Below, one piece after another: positions 1-5,741 of a DNA stretch of 5,741 nt. Source of the DNA: Desulfocapsa sp. (GTDB lineage Bacteria; Desulfobacterota; Desulfobulbia; Desulfobulbales; Desulfocapsaceae); assembly GCA_029934815.1 (NCBI GenBank), contig JAOZLM010000160.1, positions 1 through 5,741 on the forward strand, given 5' to 3'. Under the pieces are notes generated by a model, which saw nothing but the letters and a program-made list of their open reading frames with translations, was not told the DNA's origin and made no database searches. Each line of letters starts with the position of its first letter. The stretch's first letter is position 1. Position numbers and translations under genes: made by a program.

Positions 1-2330
1 AAGAGTTGCTCACCCTCTTTTAATATAAGCGCTTTTTCAAGTACTTCATCTACATTGTCCATACAATGGATCTCTAAACTTCTTCGAATATTGGCAGGAA
101 CGTCTTTTAGATTTCTTTCATTTTCTTTTGGTACCAAAACTGTTTTTATGCCGCCACGTTTTGCCGCCAGTAATTTTTCAGTTAACCCACCGATGGGAAG
201 TACTCTTCCCCTGAGGGTGATTTCTCCCGTCATTGCGAGTTCATGTCTCACTGGGAGCTTTAAAATTGCAGAAACAAGCGCTGTGGCCATGGTAATACCT
301 GCTGATGGACCATCTTTTGGAATAGCACCTTCGGGAACATGGACATGAATATCAAGTTTTTGGTAAAAATCTGGTTCCAGACCTAAACGGATGGAACGGG
401 ATCGCACGTAACTTAGGGCTGCCTGCGCTGACTCCTGCATCACATCACCAAGTTTACCGGTTACAATCATCTTTCCGGTGCCATGCATCAGGGTGGTTTC
501 AATCTGGAGTAATTCTCCACCAACAGACGTCCAGGCCAGCCCCGTAACGAGACCTACCTCATCACGTTCTTCGGCGAGACCATATCTGAATTTAGGGGTA
601 CCGAGATACTTTAAAACAGCTTTAGCTGTAACCTTATATTTTTTGTTTTTTTGCTTTGTTTTCAGTCTGTCACGAGCGATTTTTCTAAAAACAGATGCGA
701 TGGTTCGTTCAAGATTTCTAACACCAGCTTCTCTTGTGTAACGCCTGACGATTTCAAGGGTACTACCTGGGGTCAAAGTAATATCATTGGGTTTAAAGCC
801 GTTAACTTTGAGTTGTTTTGGTATGAGGTACCCATCTGCGATTTTGTGTTTTTCTTCTTCTGTGTAGCCATTCAGACGGATAATTTCCATTCTGTCTTGT
901 AGCGGCAGAGGAATCCCATCCAGATTATTAGCAGTTGTTATAAAGAAGATATCTGACAAGTCGTAATCAAGGTCAAGATAATGATCTTTGAATGAATTAT
1001 TCTGCTCGGGATCAAGAACTTCAAGTAGCGCAGAGGAAGGATCGCCACGAAAATCGGTTGACATTTTATCTACTTCATCAAGACAGAAGACAGGGTTTGC
1101 TACACCTATTTTTTGCATAGCCTGAATGATTTTACCAGGCATGGCACCAACATACGTCCTTCTGTGACCCCGAATTTCGGCCTCATCCCGAACACCACCA
1201 AGGGATATACGGGTGAATTTTCGTCCCATTGCTCTGGCAATGGATTTGGAGATTGAAGTTTTACCAACTCCCGGAGGCCCCACAAGACAAATAATAGGCC
1301 CCTGCAGTTTTTTAACCTGAGCCTGCACAGCAAGGTATTCAAGGATTCGTTCTTTTGGCTTTTCAAGACCAAAATGGTCTTCATCAAGTATATTTTCTGC
1401 CTTTACAATATCAATTGTGGCCCTGGATTTTTTCCCCCAGGGAAGTTCCAGAATACAGTCAATATAATTACGCACCACTGTTGTTTCAGCAGACATTGCG
1501 GGCATACTCCGAAGCTTTTTAAGCTCTTTAGCACTTTTATCCCGAACTTCTTTTGGTAGTTTTTTCTTTTTAAGAGCTTGCTCAAGCTCACCGATTTCGT
1601 CAACACCATCTTCATTCTGGCCGATCTCGTTTTGAATAACTTTAACTTTTTCTCCAAGAAAGTAATTGCGCTGGGTCTTCCCCATGCGTTTTTTAGTTCT
1701 TACATTAATTTCTTTTTCCAGCTCCGCAAGTTCCATTTCCCTGTGCATAATTTCAAGGATTTTCTCAATGCGTTGGGGAATTGAATCAAGCTCAAGTAGA
1801 ACCTGTTTTTCTAATGCTTTCAGTGGGAGATGTGAACTGATCACATCAACAAGCTTACCATTATCAACAATCGTCTTTACAGATTTAAGCACTTCACGAG
1901 GAATCTTACGATGCACATCGGCAAACGATTCGAATTGTTTCCGTAATCTTCTTACAAAAACTTCTGTTTCTTTCGAATCTCCATCCTCATCTTCCCGAAA
2001 AAAAACTTCCGCCTGCAGAAAATCGCCATGTGGAACAAAAGATACAATTTCCGCCTTCCGTTTGCCTTCAACCAGTGCCTTTATAGTTCCATCCGGTAAA
2101 CGCAGCAGTTGCATAACAACTGCCAGTGTTCCTGTTTTGTATATCTCTTTTTCTGATGGATCATCAACCTTGGAATCTTTCTGGGTTACCAGAAGGATCT
2201 CTGTTCGCTTCTCCATGGAGTCTTCAAGTGCACGGATAGATTTTGTCCGTCCAACCACTAAAGGTGCTACCATATGCGGGAATACAACAATGTCACGAAG
2301 GGACATAACTGGATAAAGACTGGTTTTCAT
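1..2330 (-). CDS. lon: ATP-dependent protease Lon (LonA type), 3' end cut by window edge
   Basis: Lon is a soluble cytoplasmic hexameric AAA+ serine protease that degrades misfolded and selected regulatory proteins. The frame is open for 776 codons from ATG at 2328-2330 to the left edge, with no stop or net frame shift. E. coli Lon has 784 residues, so only the C-terminal tail should be missing. The start MKTSLYPVMSLRDIVVFP opens the N-terminal substrate-recognition domain (about residues 4-195). A charged helical segment follows (about 200-305), then the AAA+ module with Walker A GPPGVGKT at 351-358 and Walker B with Asp418-Glu419. The protease domain carries PKDGPSAG with nucleophile Ser676, and Lys719 in TEKLLAAKRGG. 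Their spacing of 43 equals that of E. coli Ser679/Lys722. An in-frame TAA at 2358-2360 with no alternative start between fixes the start. It lies 64 bases after clpX and probably has its own promoter. Confidence 0.97.
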   Translation of the reverse strand, partial: MKTSLYPVMSLRDIVVFPHMVAPLVVGRTKSIRALEDSMEKRTEILLVTQKDSKVDDPSEKEIYKTGTLAVVMQLLRLPDGTIKALVEGKRKAEIVSFVPHGDFLQAEVFFREDEDGDSKETEVFVRRLRKQFESFADVHRKIPREVLKSVKTIVDNGKLVDVISSHLPLKALEKQVLLELDSIPQRIEKILEIMHREMELAELEKEINVRTKKRMGKTQRNYFLGEKVKVIQNEIGQNEDGVDEIGELEQALKKKKLPKEVRDKSAKELKKLRSMPAMSAETTVVRNYIDCILELPWGKKSRATIDIVKAENILDEDHFGLEKPKERILEYLAVQAQVKKLQGPIICLVGPPGVGKTSISKSIARAMGRKFTRISLGGVRDEAEIRGHRRTYVGAMPGKIIQAMQKIGVANPVFCLDEVDKMSTDFRGDPSSALLEVLDPEQNNSFKDHYLDLDYDLSDIFFITTANNLDGIPLPLQDRMEIIRLNGYTEEEKHKIADGYLIPKQLKVNGFKPNDITLTPGSTLEIVRRYTREAGVRNLERTIASVFRKIARDRLKTKQKNKKYKVTAKAVLKYLGTPKFRYGLAEERDEVGLVTGLAWTSVGGELLQIETTLMHGTGKMIVTGKLGDVMQESAQAALSYVRSRSIRLGLEPDFYQKLDIHVHVPEGAIPKDGPSAGITMATALVSAILKLPVRHELAMTGEITLRGRVLPIGGLTEKLLAAKRGGIKTVLVPKENERNLKDVPANIRRSLEIHCMDNVDEVLEKALILKEGEQL

Positions 2331-2340
2331 ATATATTTTT

Positions 2341-2348
2341 CTCCCTTT
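2341..2348 (-). promoter_or_regulatory. Shine-Dalgarno site of lon
   Basis: The minus strand reads AAAGGGAG here. Ten A/T-only bases separate it from the lon ATG at 2328-2330. The spacing is slightly long but workable, and the A/U-rich spacer should be unstructured. It supports this ATG as the lon start. Confidence 0.75.
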
Positions 2349-2369
2349 AAGAGAACTTTACTTTTATTG

Positions 2370-2398
2370 CTTATAACGCTGCAAACTTTTTATGTCAG
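2370..2398 (-). promoter_or_regulatory. Candidate sigma70-type promoter for lon
   Basis: On the minus strand a -35 box CTGACA (2393-2398) is followed after exactly 17 bases by a -10 box TATAAG (2370-2375). Together they match 10 of 12 positions of the TTGACA/TATAAT consensus. The TGA inside the -35 box is the clpX stop codon, so the promoter begins where clpX ends. Transcription would start near 2362-2364, giving a leader of about 32-34 bases that still includes the lon Shine-Dalgarno site. This suggests lon can be expressed independently of clpX. The match is seen directly; promoter activity is inferred. Confidence 0.55.
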
Positions 2399-3666
2399 CC
2401 TGCGCTCTCAAGTTTTTTCTCTTCAGGATTGGTATAAAGCACGACGGGATAATCTCCATCATCAATAACCTGCTCACTGATCACACATTCCTGTACATTC
2501 TTTTTAGATGGAAGATCATACATAACATCAAGCATAGCCTCTTCCATAACAGAACGTAATCCACGAGCACCTGATTTTCTCTTCAATGCTTTTTTGGCAA
2601 TCGCTATTAACGCGCCCTCTGTAAAACGAAGACGAACATCTTCCAGCTCAAACAGGCGCTTATATTGCTTGGTGAGTGCATTCTTCGGCTCTGTTAAGAT
2701 ACGAACAAGATCCTCTTCCTCAAGTTCCTGCATGGTGGCAATTACGGGCAGGCGACCAACAAGCTCTGGAATGAGTCCGAATTTCAACAGATCTTCAGGG
2801 CGGACACTGGCAAGCATATCACCGAGTTTGATTGTTTTGTCGCTTTCAACGGTGGCACCAAAGCCGATGGATTTTTTCCCTTTCCGGCGTTTAACAACAG
2901 AATCAAGCCCGACAAAAGCTCCACCAACAATAAAGAGCACATTAGTGGTATCAATTTTTACCAGCTCCTGTTGCGGATGCTTACGTCCACCTTTGGGTGG
3001 AATAGAAGCAATAGTACCTTCAATTATTTTCAGCAATGCCTGCTGCACACCTTCACCGGAAACATCACGGGTAAGGGATGCGCTGTCTGATTTTCTGGCA
3101 ATTTTATCAATCTCATCAATATAAATAATACCTCTTTCGGCACGCTCTATATCGTAATCAGCTGCCTGCAACAGACTAACCAGAATATTTTCCACATCAT
3201 CGCCAACATAACCAGCTTCGGTGAGAGTAGTTGCATCAGCAATGCAAAACGGAACATTCAAGACTCTGGCAAGGGTTTGAGCGACAAGTGTTTTACCGCT
3301 GCCGGTTGGCCCAATAAGAATAATATTAGATTTTTGCAGTTCAACAGCATCGTCATCCATGGGGGCATCAATACGCTTGTAATGATTATGGACTGCAACA
3401 GAGAGTACTTTTTTTGCAAAATCCTGCCCAATCACATAATCGTTCAGATGGTCATTGATATCCATTGGTTTGAGCGTTGCGGCAACCGCATCTTCTTCAT
3501 CAGAAACCTGAGCAGCATCTTCATCTTTTACTATCTCATTACAAAGATCGATGCACTCATCACAGATATACACTTCCGGCCCTGCAATTAGCTTGGCAAC
3601 TTCACCCTGTTCTTTTCCACAAAAGGAGCAGTGGCAGTTCGGGTCATTACTTTCTATATCATCCAT
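2395..3666 (-). CDS. clpX: ATP-dependent Clp protease ATP-binding subunit ClpX
   Basis: ClpX is the hexameric cytoplasmic AAA+ unfoldase that recognises tagged substrates and threads them into ClpP. The 423 residues compare with 424 in E. coli. The N-terminal zinc-binding domain has Cys13, Cys16, Cys35 and Cys38 in CSFC and CDEC, followed by an acidic linker (about 47-62). The AAA+ core shows Walker A GPTGSGKT (119-126), pore-loop GYVG (152-155), Walker B IIYIDE (180-185), second pore loop RKH (228-230), the ClpP-docking IGF tripeptide (267-269), Arg305 at the arginine-finger position and sensor-2 Arg368 in GARGLRS. All key motifs are intact. The ATG lies 4 bases after the clpP stop, which points to co-transcription and probably translational coupling with the partner subunit. 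An extra Cys11-His12 just before the zinc ligands is a minor peculiarity. Confidence 0.98.
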   Translation of the reverse strand: MDDIESNDPNCHCSFCGKEQGEVAKLIAGPEVYICDECIDLCNEIVKDEDAAQVSDEEDAVAATLKPMDINDHLNDYVIGQDFAKKVLSVAVHNHYKRIDAPMDDDAVELQKSNIILIGPTGSGKTLVAQTLARVLNVPFCIADATTLTEAGYVGDDVENILVSLLQAADYDIERAERGIIYIDEIDKIARKSDSASLTRDVSGEGVQQALLKIIEGTIASIPPKGGRKHPQQELVKIDTTNVLFIVGGAFVGLDSVVKRRKGKKSIGFGATVESDKTIKLGDMLASVRPEDLLKFGLIPELVGRLPVIATMQELEEEDLVRILTEPKNALTKQYKRLFELEDVRLRFTEGALIAIAKKALKRKSGARGLRSVMEEAMLDVMYDLPSKKNVQECVISEQVIDDGDYPVVLYTNPEEKKLESAG

Positions 3667-3670
3667 ACTA

Positions 3671-4270
3671 TTATTCCTCGGAAGGATTCTTTCTTTTATT
3701 CAGTACTTCGTCAAGTATACCATATTTTTTTGCTTCTGTGGGGCTCATGAAATTATCACGATCCGTATCCTTCTGGATTTTTTTCACAGTGTGTCCGGTA
3801 TGTTTTGATAAAATTTTATTGAGATCATCACGCATACGTAAGATTTCCTTTGCATGGATGTCGATCTCCGTTGCCTGCCCCTGATAACCACCCATTGGCT
3901 GATGTATCATGATACGGGAATTTGGCAACGAATAGCGTTTGCCTTCAGTGCCGGCAGCAAGAAGCAATGCGCCCATGGAAGCCGCCTGCCCCATACATAA
4001 TGTGGCGATATCACACTTCACATATTGCATGGTATCATAGATAGCAAGACCAGCAGTAACAGAACCGCCCGGAGAGTTAATATAAAAGGTGATATCCTTA
4101 TCCGGATCTTCAGCCTCTAAAAACAGAAGTTGGGCAACAATAATATTACTCACGTTATCGTCGACAGACGTTCCAAGAAAAATGATTCTTTCTCGCAACA
4201 GTCTCGAATATATATCAAAGGAACGTTCACCTCTCGGGCTTTGTTCCACCACCATAGGTACGAGGTTCAT
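3671..4270 (-). CDS. clpP: ATP-dependent Clp protease proteolytic subunit ClpP
   Basis: ClpP is a serine peptidase that forms a double-heptamer barrel and, with ClpX, degrades unfolded substrates in the cytoplasm. The 199 residues start MNLVPMVVEQSPRGERSFDI, close to the mature N-terminus of Bacillus subtilis ClpP as I recall it, so no long propeptide like that of E. coli is seen. The catalytic triad is complete: Ser98 in GQAASMGA, His123 in MIHQP and Asp172 in DTDRDNF, the same numbers as in B. subtilis. The oxyanion-region motif NSPGGSV (65-71) and handle-region segment GYQGQATEID are present. Tyr63 and Tyr83 fall at hydrophobic-pocket positions that accept the IGF loop of ClpX. The start at 4268-4270 has AGGAGA 7 bases upstream. 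An in-frame TTG at 4315 would add 15 residues, but it lacks a ribosome-binding site and lies within a stem-loop. It follows tig by 88 bases and precedes clpX by 4. Confidence 0.98.
   Translation of the reverse strand: MNLVPMVVEQSPRGERSFDIYSRLLRERIIFLGTSVDDNVSNIIVAQLLFLEAEDPDKDITFYINSPGGSVTAGLAIYDTMQYVKCDIATLCMGQAASMGALLLAAGTEGKRYSLPNSRIMIHQPMGGYQGQATEIDIHAKEILRMRDDLNKILSKHTGHTVKKIQKDTDRDNFMSPTEAKKYGILDEVLNKRKNPSEE
3674..3679 (-). promoter_or_regulatory. Shine-Dalgarno site of clpX inside the clpP 3' end
   Basis: The minus-strand bases GAGGAA are the last two clpP codons (Glu-Glu) and also form the only good ribosome-binding site before the clpX ATG at 3664-3666. They are followed by tandem in-frame stops TAA and TAG and one further base before the clpX start. 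Ribosomes finishing clpP would end on the clpX initiation site, consistent with coupled synthesis of the two subunits. Confidence 0.7.
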
Positions 4271-4276
4271 TTCTTT

Positions 4277-4282
4277 TCTCCT
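4277..4282 (-). promoter_or_regulatory. Shine-Dalgarno site that fixes the clpP start
   Basis: The minus strand reads AGGAGA, 6 bases upstream of the ATG at 4268-4270 (7 bases counted from the AGGAG core). This near-ideal site selects the 199-residue ClpP over a 15-residue longer form starting at TTG 4313-4315. Confidence 0.85.
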
Positions 4283-4291
4283 AAAATAAGT

Positions 4292-4325
4292 ACGACCGCA
4301 GGAGCATAAAAGCAACTGCAGTCGT
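4292..4325 (-). promoter_or_regulatory. Stem-loop in the tig-clpP gap (possible attenuator or RNA processing/stability element)
   Basis: In the RNA of the minus strand, ACGACUGCAG (4325-4316) can pair with CUGCGGUCGU (4301-4292). This gives a 10-base-pair stem with one G-U pair and a 14-base loop. The hairpin ends 9 bases before the clpP Shine-Dalgarno site. The downstream ACUUAUUUUAGG is U-rich but has no uninterrupted U run, so it does not look like a strong intrinsic terminator. It could partly terminate tig transcripts, serve as a cleavage site, or protect the 5' end of a clpP-clpX message. The pairing is seen in the sequence; the role is inferred. Confidence 0.55.
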
Positions 4326-4332
4326 GGATTAA

Positions 4333-4358
4333 CCGGGTAGACTAAAAATCGCTTTCAA
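4333..4358 (-). promoter_or_regulatory. Weak candidate heat-shock (sigma32-like) promoter upstream of clpP
   Basis: Directly after the tig stop codon the minus strand reads TTGAAA (4353-4358), then 15 bases, then CCCGG (4333-4337) followed by TTAAT. TTGAAA fits the -35 element of sigma32 promoters. The CCC start of the second block fits the CCCCAT-type -10 only in part. As a sigma70 promoter it would need a 19-base spacer to reach GTTAAT, which is poor. Heat-shock control of clpP is known in Proteobacteria, which makes the position plausible, but the match alone is weak. Confidence 0.22.
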
Positions 4359-5699
4359 TCAGTCTGCACTCTCTTCTTTGCTTTCCTCTTTCTTCTCTTC
4401 TTCGGCAGGAGCCTCTTTTGGCTCTATAAATTTTGCATTGTCGCGAAGAAAAGTGAGGATTTTCTCATTGAGAATTTCATTCATGAATGGGAGCAAATCA
4501 TCTCTGTTACCGAAGTATTCTTTAACTTTGGCAATGGGCATATTGTACTGATCGCCAATACGTTTAAAGGCGCGTTCCATATCTTCATCCTTTACCTTAA
4601 TATCTTCAGTTTCTGCAATTTTCTTTAAGATAAAGTCACCGCGAACACGTTTTTCAGCAGTTTCTTTTGATTGTTTGGCAAGATCGTCACGATTGATACC
4701 AGCAGCCTCAAGATCCATTCCCTGCTGCTCAAGAGATTTTTCAGTGGTCTTGACCATCTCTTCAACTTCAAAACGAACCAGTCTTTCCGGTACATCAAAT
4801 TCATGGTTGTTTAAGAGTTCCTGCATGATGCGATCTGTTGTTTCTCCCTCTCCCTGTTTATCTTTTTGTGCCTGGAGAGTTTCGCGAATACTGGTTTTGA
4901 GATCATCAAGAGTTTTGAATTCAACATCTACGTCTTTAGCAAAATCATCATTTACTTCTGCAAGAACACGCTCTTTAACATCCGTTACCTTCACACGAAA
5001 TTCAATATTCTTTCCTGCAAGGACCGGATTATTGTAATGCGCAGGAAAATCGACCTCGTGGCTTGCTTCCTCATCCTTGCTCATGCCGACTAACTTTTCT
5101 TCAAACTCAGGGCTTAACTTACCGGTACCAACATCGACAGAATAGTTGTCGTTCTTCACTTCTTTCATGGCTTTGCCGTTGTGAAAACCTTCAAAATCAA
5201 CAACAATCACATCACCATTTTCAACAGTACGTCCTTCTACAGATTTAAGAGGTGCCATATCCCGACGCATCTCTTCAATTTCTATATCGATTGCTGCGTC
5301 GCTGATAGGAGTTGAATCTTTTTCAACTTCAAGCCCTTTGTAATCAGCAAGCTCAAATTCCGGGCGGATATCAATATTGGCAACATAGGTAAAAGTACCA
5401 TCTTCACCAAAAACGGGTTTTGAAATATCAGGATGAACAACCGGATCGATTTTTTCTTTCTCAATTGCATCAAAGTAGCTTTCCTGAACGAGTTTCTCGC
5501 CAACTTCTGCTTCAACCTGTCCCTGATAGTGACGCACAACAACCTTACGAGGCACTTTACCACGACGAAAACCTTTAATTCTGGTTTCCCGCTGAAGCTT
5601 GCCATAGGCTTTATCCAGTTGTTTCTGCACGCCATCTGCAGGAAGTGTAATGGTGATCTTTTTTGTAAGCGCGCTGACATCTTCAACTACTACATCCAT
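4359..5699 (-). CDS. tig: Trigger factor (ribosome-associated chaperone / FKBP-type prolyl isomerase)
   Basis: Trigger factor docks at the ribosome exit tunnel through protein L23 and shields nascent chains during folding. The 446 residues compare with 432 in E. coli. The N-terminal ribosome-binding domain (about 1-112) carries the signature GFRRGKVP at 43-50, exactly where E. coli has GFRKGKVP. An FKBP-like domain spans about 160-245 (NGDVIVVDFEG to VTDVKERVL), and the helical C-terminal domain forming the chaperone cradle spans about 113-150 and 246-425. The last 21 residues are a Lys/Glu/Ala-rich low-complexity tail, which accounts for most of the extra length. In the isomerase pocket, the residue aligned with E. 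coli Phe177 is Met178, and the MIPGF segment reads LSPEF, so isomerase activity may be reduced. The start is supported by AAGGA 8 bases upstream. It is the first gene of the cluster in this window. Confidence 0.97.
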   Translation of the reverse strand: MDVVVEDVSALTKKITITLPADGVQKQLDKAYGKLQRETRIKGFRRGKVPRKVVVRHYQGQVEAEVGEKLVQESYFDAIEKEKIDPVVHPDISKPVFGEDGTFTYVANIDIRPEFELADYKGLEVEKDSTPISDAAIDIEIEEMRRDMAPLKSVEGRTVENGDVIVVDFEGFHNGKAMKEVKNDNYSVDVGTGKLSPEFEEKLVGMSKDEEASHEVDFPAHYNNPVLAGKNIEFRVKVTDVKERVLAEVNDDFAKDVDVEFKTLDDLKTSIRETLQAQKDKQGEGETTDRIMQELLNNHEFDVPERLVRFEVEEMVKTTEKSLEQQGMDLEAAGINRDDLAKQSKETAEKRVRGDFILKKIAETEDIKVKDEDMERAFKRIGDQYNMPIAKVKEYFGNRDDLLPFMNEILNEKILTFLRDNAKFIEPKEAPAEEEKKEESKEESAD

Positions 5700-5707
5700 G
5701 CTGTCCG

Positions 5708-5712
5708 TCCTT
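5708..5712 (-). promoter_or_regulatory. Shine-Dalgarno site of tig
   Basis: The minus strand reads AAGGA, 8 bases before the ATG at 5697-5699, which is good spacing. It supports the annotated trigger factor start. The remaining bases to the right edge (5713-5741) contain no feature I can establish. Confidence 0.7.
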
Positions 5713-5741
5713 ATCTATTGTATTAATTTAGCCTGACCGGG

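Noticed and set aside
1106..1387. 93-codon minus-strand frame inside lon, suggesting a frameshifted lon
   Set aside because: The lon frame is consistent at the start, Walker A, Walker B, Ser676, Lys719 and the window edge, so lon is intact and this frame is a shadow.
1666..2316. 216-codon plus-strand open frame opposite lon
   Set aside because: It is a Ser/Thr-rich antisense shadow of an intact lon gene, with no recognisable domain.
2367..2384. Small inverted repeat TTGC/GCAA in the clpX-lon gap as a terminator
   Set aside because: The stem is only 4 base pairs, has a 10-base loop and no U run, and overlaps the better-supported lon promoter.
2594..3124. 176-codon plus-strand open frame opposite clpX
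   Set aside because: It is antisense to an intact, fully motif-supported clpX, has Ser-rich shadow composition and resembles no family I know.
4271..4315. Longer ClpP starting at TTG 4313-4315 (15 extra residues)
   Set aside because: There is no ribosome-binding site before the TTG, it lies in the stem-loop, and the ATG at 4268-4270 has an excellent Shine-Dalgarno site and matches the family N-terminus.
5717..5722. TACAAT as a -10 box for tig
   Set aside because: Transcription would start inside or next to the tig Shine-Dalgarno site, and the matching -35 position lies at or beyond the window edge where it cannot be judged.
1..5741. Search for a novel system, mobile element, CRISPR array or defence island
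   Set aside because: The whole window is filled by four conserved housekeeping genes in a well-known order, with short gaps. No repeat arrays, inverted terminal repeats or unexplained coding regions are visible.
5725..5741. Possible 3' end of a tRNA upstream of tig
   Set aside because: Only 17 bases are visible, with no CCA end and no recognisable arm. Nothing in the window supports it.

Overview
The window is one strand-uniform protein quality-control locus. Read on the minus strand, the order is tig (trigger factor), clpP (protease subunit), clpX (unfoldase) and lon (ATP-dependent protease). Nothing convincing is encoded on the plus strand. The tig-clpP-clpX-lon order is a well-known conserved bacterial cluster, so the region is core genome rather than an accessory island. 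I see no mobile element, CRISPR array, tRNA, rRNA or horizontally acquired cargo, and no previously undescribed system.

Organism: a Gram-negative-type bacterium of moderate to low GC. The protein sequences look to me most like the former Deltaproteobacteria (Desulfobacterota, perhaps Desulfobulbales). This impression comes from the trigger factor with its Lys/Glu-rich tail, a ClpP without a long propeptide, and the ClpX N-terminus. It is recognition by eye, not a search result, so genus is not claimed.

Layout from right to left, in transcription order: 5700-5741 is the tig leader with a Shine-Dalgarno site, and any tig promoter is mostly outside the window. 4359-5699 is tig. 4271-4358 is an 88-base gap holding a strong stem-loop, the clpP Shine-Dalgarno site and a weak heat-shock-like promoter candidate. 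3671-4270 is clpP. After a 4-base gap comes clpX (2395-3666), whose ribosome-binding site lies inside the last clpP codons. 2331-2394 is a 64-base gap. A good sigma70-like promoter, whose -35 box overlaps the clpX stop codon, starts there and is followed by the lon Shine-Dalgarno site. 1-2330 is lon, which runs off the left edge with 776 complete codons present and only the extreme C-terminus missing.

How the genes work together: trigger factor meets nascent chains at the ribosome exit tunnel and helps them fold. ClpX unfolds tagged or damaged proteins and feeds them into the ClpP chamber, and Lon degrades misfolded and regulatory proteins on its own. All key catalytic residues examined in ClpP, ClpX and Lon are intact. 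The less ordinary points are the intergenic control signals and an apparently altered prolyl isomerase pocket in trigger factor.
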